From assembly GCA_017437705.1 (NCBI GenBank), contig JAFRYJ010000135.1, positions 1-5,875 on the forward strand: a DNA stretch of 5,875 nucleotides, given 5' to 3'. The notes under the pieces were generated by a model. The model saw only the letters and a list, made by a program, of their open reading frames with translations, searched no databases and was not told the origin of the DNA. A program made the translations under genes and the position numbers. The stretch comes from Lachnospiraceae bacterium (lineage in GTDB: Bacteria; Bacillota_A; Clostridia; Lachnospirales; Lachnospiraceae). Shown one piece after another: positions 4,638 through 5,875 of the stretch (position 1 is its first letter; each line of letters starts with the position of its first letter).

Positions 4638-5390
4638 TCAGATCAGTCCCAGATGCTTCAGAGCTTTATAGATTCCGTCCTTATCGGCATCATCCGCGAC
4701 AAGATCGGCCGCTGCCTTTGTCTCCGGCCAGGCGTTGCCCATGGCGACTCCGACGCCGGCAAGCCTGATCACGTCAATGTCGTTTTCCGCATCGCCGAAC
4801 ATCACGGTGTCCTCCCTGCTGATGCCGAAGTGCTCCATCATTTTCATGATGCCGCGGGACTTGCTTCCGTCCTTCGGAAAAACGTCAGCGGCCCATTTGT
4901 TCCACCTGCCGGTCCTCAGAGAAGTAAATTTGATGTCCTTATCGGTATATACGGCGGCCATCAGTATGTCCGCCCCCTCGTATTCGCCGATATCCTGCAC
5001 CGGCGAGCCCACGTCGGCCTGGGCCCGGATGATGTCATCATTTATAAAATTCGTATAATAACGTTTTTCCTCGAGTATGACGGTGGGGATCTCCCTTTTT
5101 TCAAACAGTTCCAGTATCTCTTCCCTGTCCCTGCCCGTGATGGGATCCGAAAAGATCCTGTTCAGGTCCCCGTCCAGGCAGAGCTGCCCGTTTAATAGCA
5201 CGTAGCCGTCAAAGGGTAAGTTCATAAGGCCCAGCTCCTCCAGCTCTTTGAGATGCCTGCCGGTACAGAGCGCGGTGCCGATATCGTTATCCTTAAGCTC
5301 CTTCATGGATTTTAATGTACTGTCGAGAGGCTTGTCGTGTCCCGGAGGGAGAAATGTGCCGTCAACATCGAAGAACACCATTTTCTTCAT
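4638..5390 (-). CDS. Cof-type HAD superfamily phosphatase (HAD-IIB)
   Basis: This 250-residue cytoplasmic hydrolase probably dephosphorylates a sugar phosphate or similar small metabolite with Mg2+. All four HAD motifs are visible: motif I FDVDGT with nucleophile Asp8 and acid/base Asp10, motif II CTGR with Thr43, motif III Lys177 in GSKSRG, and motif IV GDAEND with Asp200 and Asp204. The region between motifs II and III (about 80-170) is the C2-type cap, which sets substrate choice. The closing VGVAMGNAWPETKAAAD segment is characteristic of the Cof/YidA group. Length is slightly below the usual 265-280. GGAGAG (5403-5398) lies seven bases before the ATG. It follows the partial gene by 51 bp with no terminator between them, and ends at the intrinsic terminator, so the two genes are probably cotranscribed. 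The substrate cannot be predicted. Confidence 0.93.
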   Translation of the reverse strand: MKKMVFFDVDGTFLPPGHDKPLDSTLKSMKELKDNDIGTALCTGRHLKELEELGLMNLPFDGYVLLNGQLCLDGDLNRIFSDPITGRDREEILELFEKREIPTVILEEKRYYTNFINDDIIRAQADVGSPVQDIGEYEGADILMAAVYTDKDIKFTSLRTGRWNKWAADVFPKDGSKSRGIMKMMEHFGISREDTVMFGDAENDIDVIRLAGVGVAMGNAWPETKAAADLVADDADKDGIYKALKHLGLI

Positions 5391-5441
5391 ATGTTTTCTC
5401 TCCGTATTGTTTTTTGCATTCAGCCCATATGAAAACCGGCG

Positions 5442-5875
5442 TTATTTCTTAAAAAACGACGAAAGCATGTCCGCCACCGCCTCTGATGCCGATGTGACCG
5501 CAGCATCATTGCCCAGTGACTTCCCCGCCTTCTGGATCTTATCCAGTTCCGTAGGAGTGAGCTGGAATCCCGTATTGTAATATCCTATGACGGCCTGCAT
5601 TGTGGCCTGCAGCATCCTGACGTCCTTCTCCTCCATGCTCCCCGGGAATTTGATCTGGATATCCATGTGCTCGACATTGTAAGGTACGTAAAGAGTCCAG
5701 GATTCCGTCTTGCCGTCGCTGTTCTTCTTCTGCACTACCTGAATAAGATCGTAATATTTCGGAAGAAGCTGCAGATGATTCTCAAACCCGTTGATCCCCG
5801 CCAGCACCCGGTCCGCCTGGTCGTAGGGATAAACGTCCTTCATCTTATATACATAATGATTGGGATAATAGTACG
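5442..5875 (-). CDS. Unrecognised protein, 5' end outside the window
   Basis: At least 143 residues are visible. The frame stays open through the right edge: ten residues (YYYPNHYVYK) precede the first in-window Met (codon at 5843), and that ATG has no ribosome site, so the real start probably lies beyond the window. I do not recognise the family. The visible part is soluble and tyrosine-rich at its N-terminal side (three Tyr in a row, then VYKMKDVYPYDQ), has a strand-rich centre (ESWTLYVPYNVEHMDIQIKF), and ends in helices with a C-terminal DMLSSFFKK. No cysteine clusters, membrane segment or signal peptide are visible. The next gene downstream is the HAD phosphatase, 51 bp away on the same strand, with no terminator between them, so the two probably share a transcript. 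Confidence 0.72.
   Translation of the reverse strand, partial: YYYPNHYVYKMKDVYPYDQADRVLAGINGFENHLQLLPKYYDLIQVVQKKNSDGKTESWTLYVPYNVEHMDIQIKFPGSMEEKDVRMLQATMQAVIGYYNTGFQLTPTELDKIQKAGKSLGNDAAVTSASEAVADMLSSFFKK

Noticed and set aside
4593..5195. Plus-strand open frame of 200 codons
   Set aside because: It is antisense to the HAD phosphatase with all four motifs; a shadow frame.
1..5875. tRNA, rRNA, insertion sequence or prophage genes
   Set aside because: No cloverleaf, ribosomal RNA sequence, transposase, integrase or phage protein was seen on either strand.

Overview
The window is about 5.9 kb of bacterial chromosome of moderate G+C. It has purine-rich AGGAG-type ribosome sites and short intergenic gaps. 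The gene families (ferredoxin-fused nitroreductase, COG1453-type aldo/keto reductase with a C-terminal ferredoxin module, XRE regulator with a beta-rich C-terminal half, CPBP membrane protease, Cof-type HAD phosphatase) suggest an anaerobic Clostridia-type Firmicute, perhaps Lachnospiraceae. That placement is inferred from gene content and was not tested.

Layout. At the left edge a minus-strand gene begins (only 7 codons visible), divergent from a plus-strand nitroreductase (251-1057). Their shared 229-bp intergenic region holds a TTGACA box and several small dyads. The nitroreductase ends at a strong hairpin (1080-1114). A convergent intergenic stretch follows, holding two full copies and one half copy of a roughly 77-bp element. 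Everything to the right is on the minus strand, listed here from right to left in transcription order: an unrecognised protein cut by the window edge (5442-5875), a HAD phosphatase (4638-5390) closed by an intrinsic terminator (4551-4572), an AT-rich promoter region with a palindrome, an XRE regulator (3472-4350) joined by a TGATG stop/start overlap to a CPBP protease (2639-3472), and a ferredoxin-fused aldo/keto reductase (1367-2518).

How the genes may work together. The regulator and the membrane protease form a translationally coupled pair, probably self-regulated, that may serve in envelope stress or peptide immunity. The nitroreductase and the aldo/keto reductase are separate, convergent units. 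Each carries its own two-cluster ferredoxin module, which suggests electron input from the low-potential anaerobic pool. The HAD gene and the partial gene upstream probably share a transcript.

The most interesting item is the intergenic repeat. Its two complete copies differ at 11 of 64 core positions. Six of these form three compensatory base-pair exchanges, one is a wobble-compatible change, three fall in the apical loop and one is next to a bulge. A 10x10 internal loop is unchanged. This looks like selection on RNA (or folded-DNA) structure. I do not recognise it as a named RNA or repeat family.
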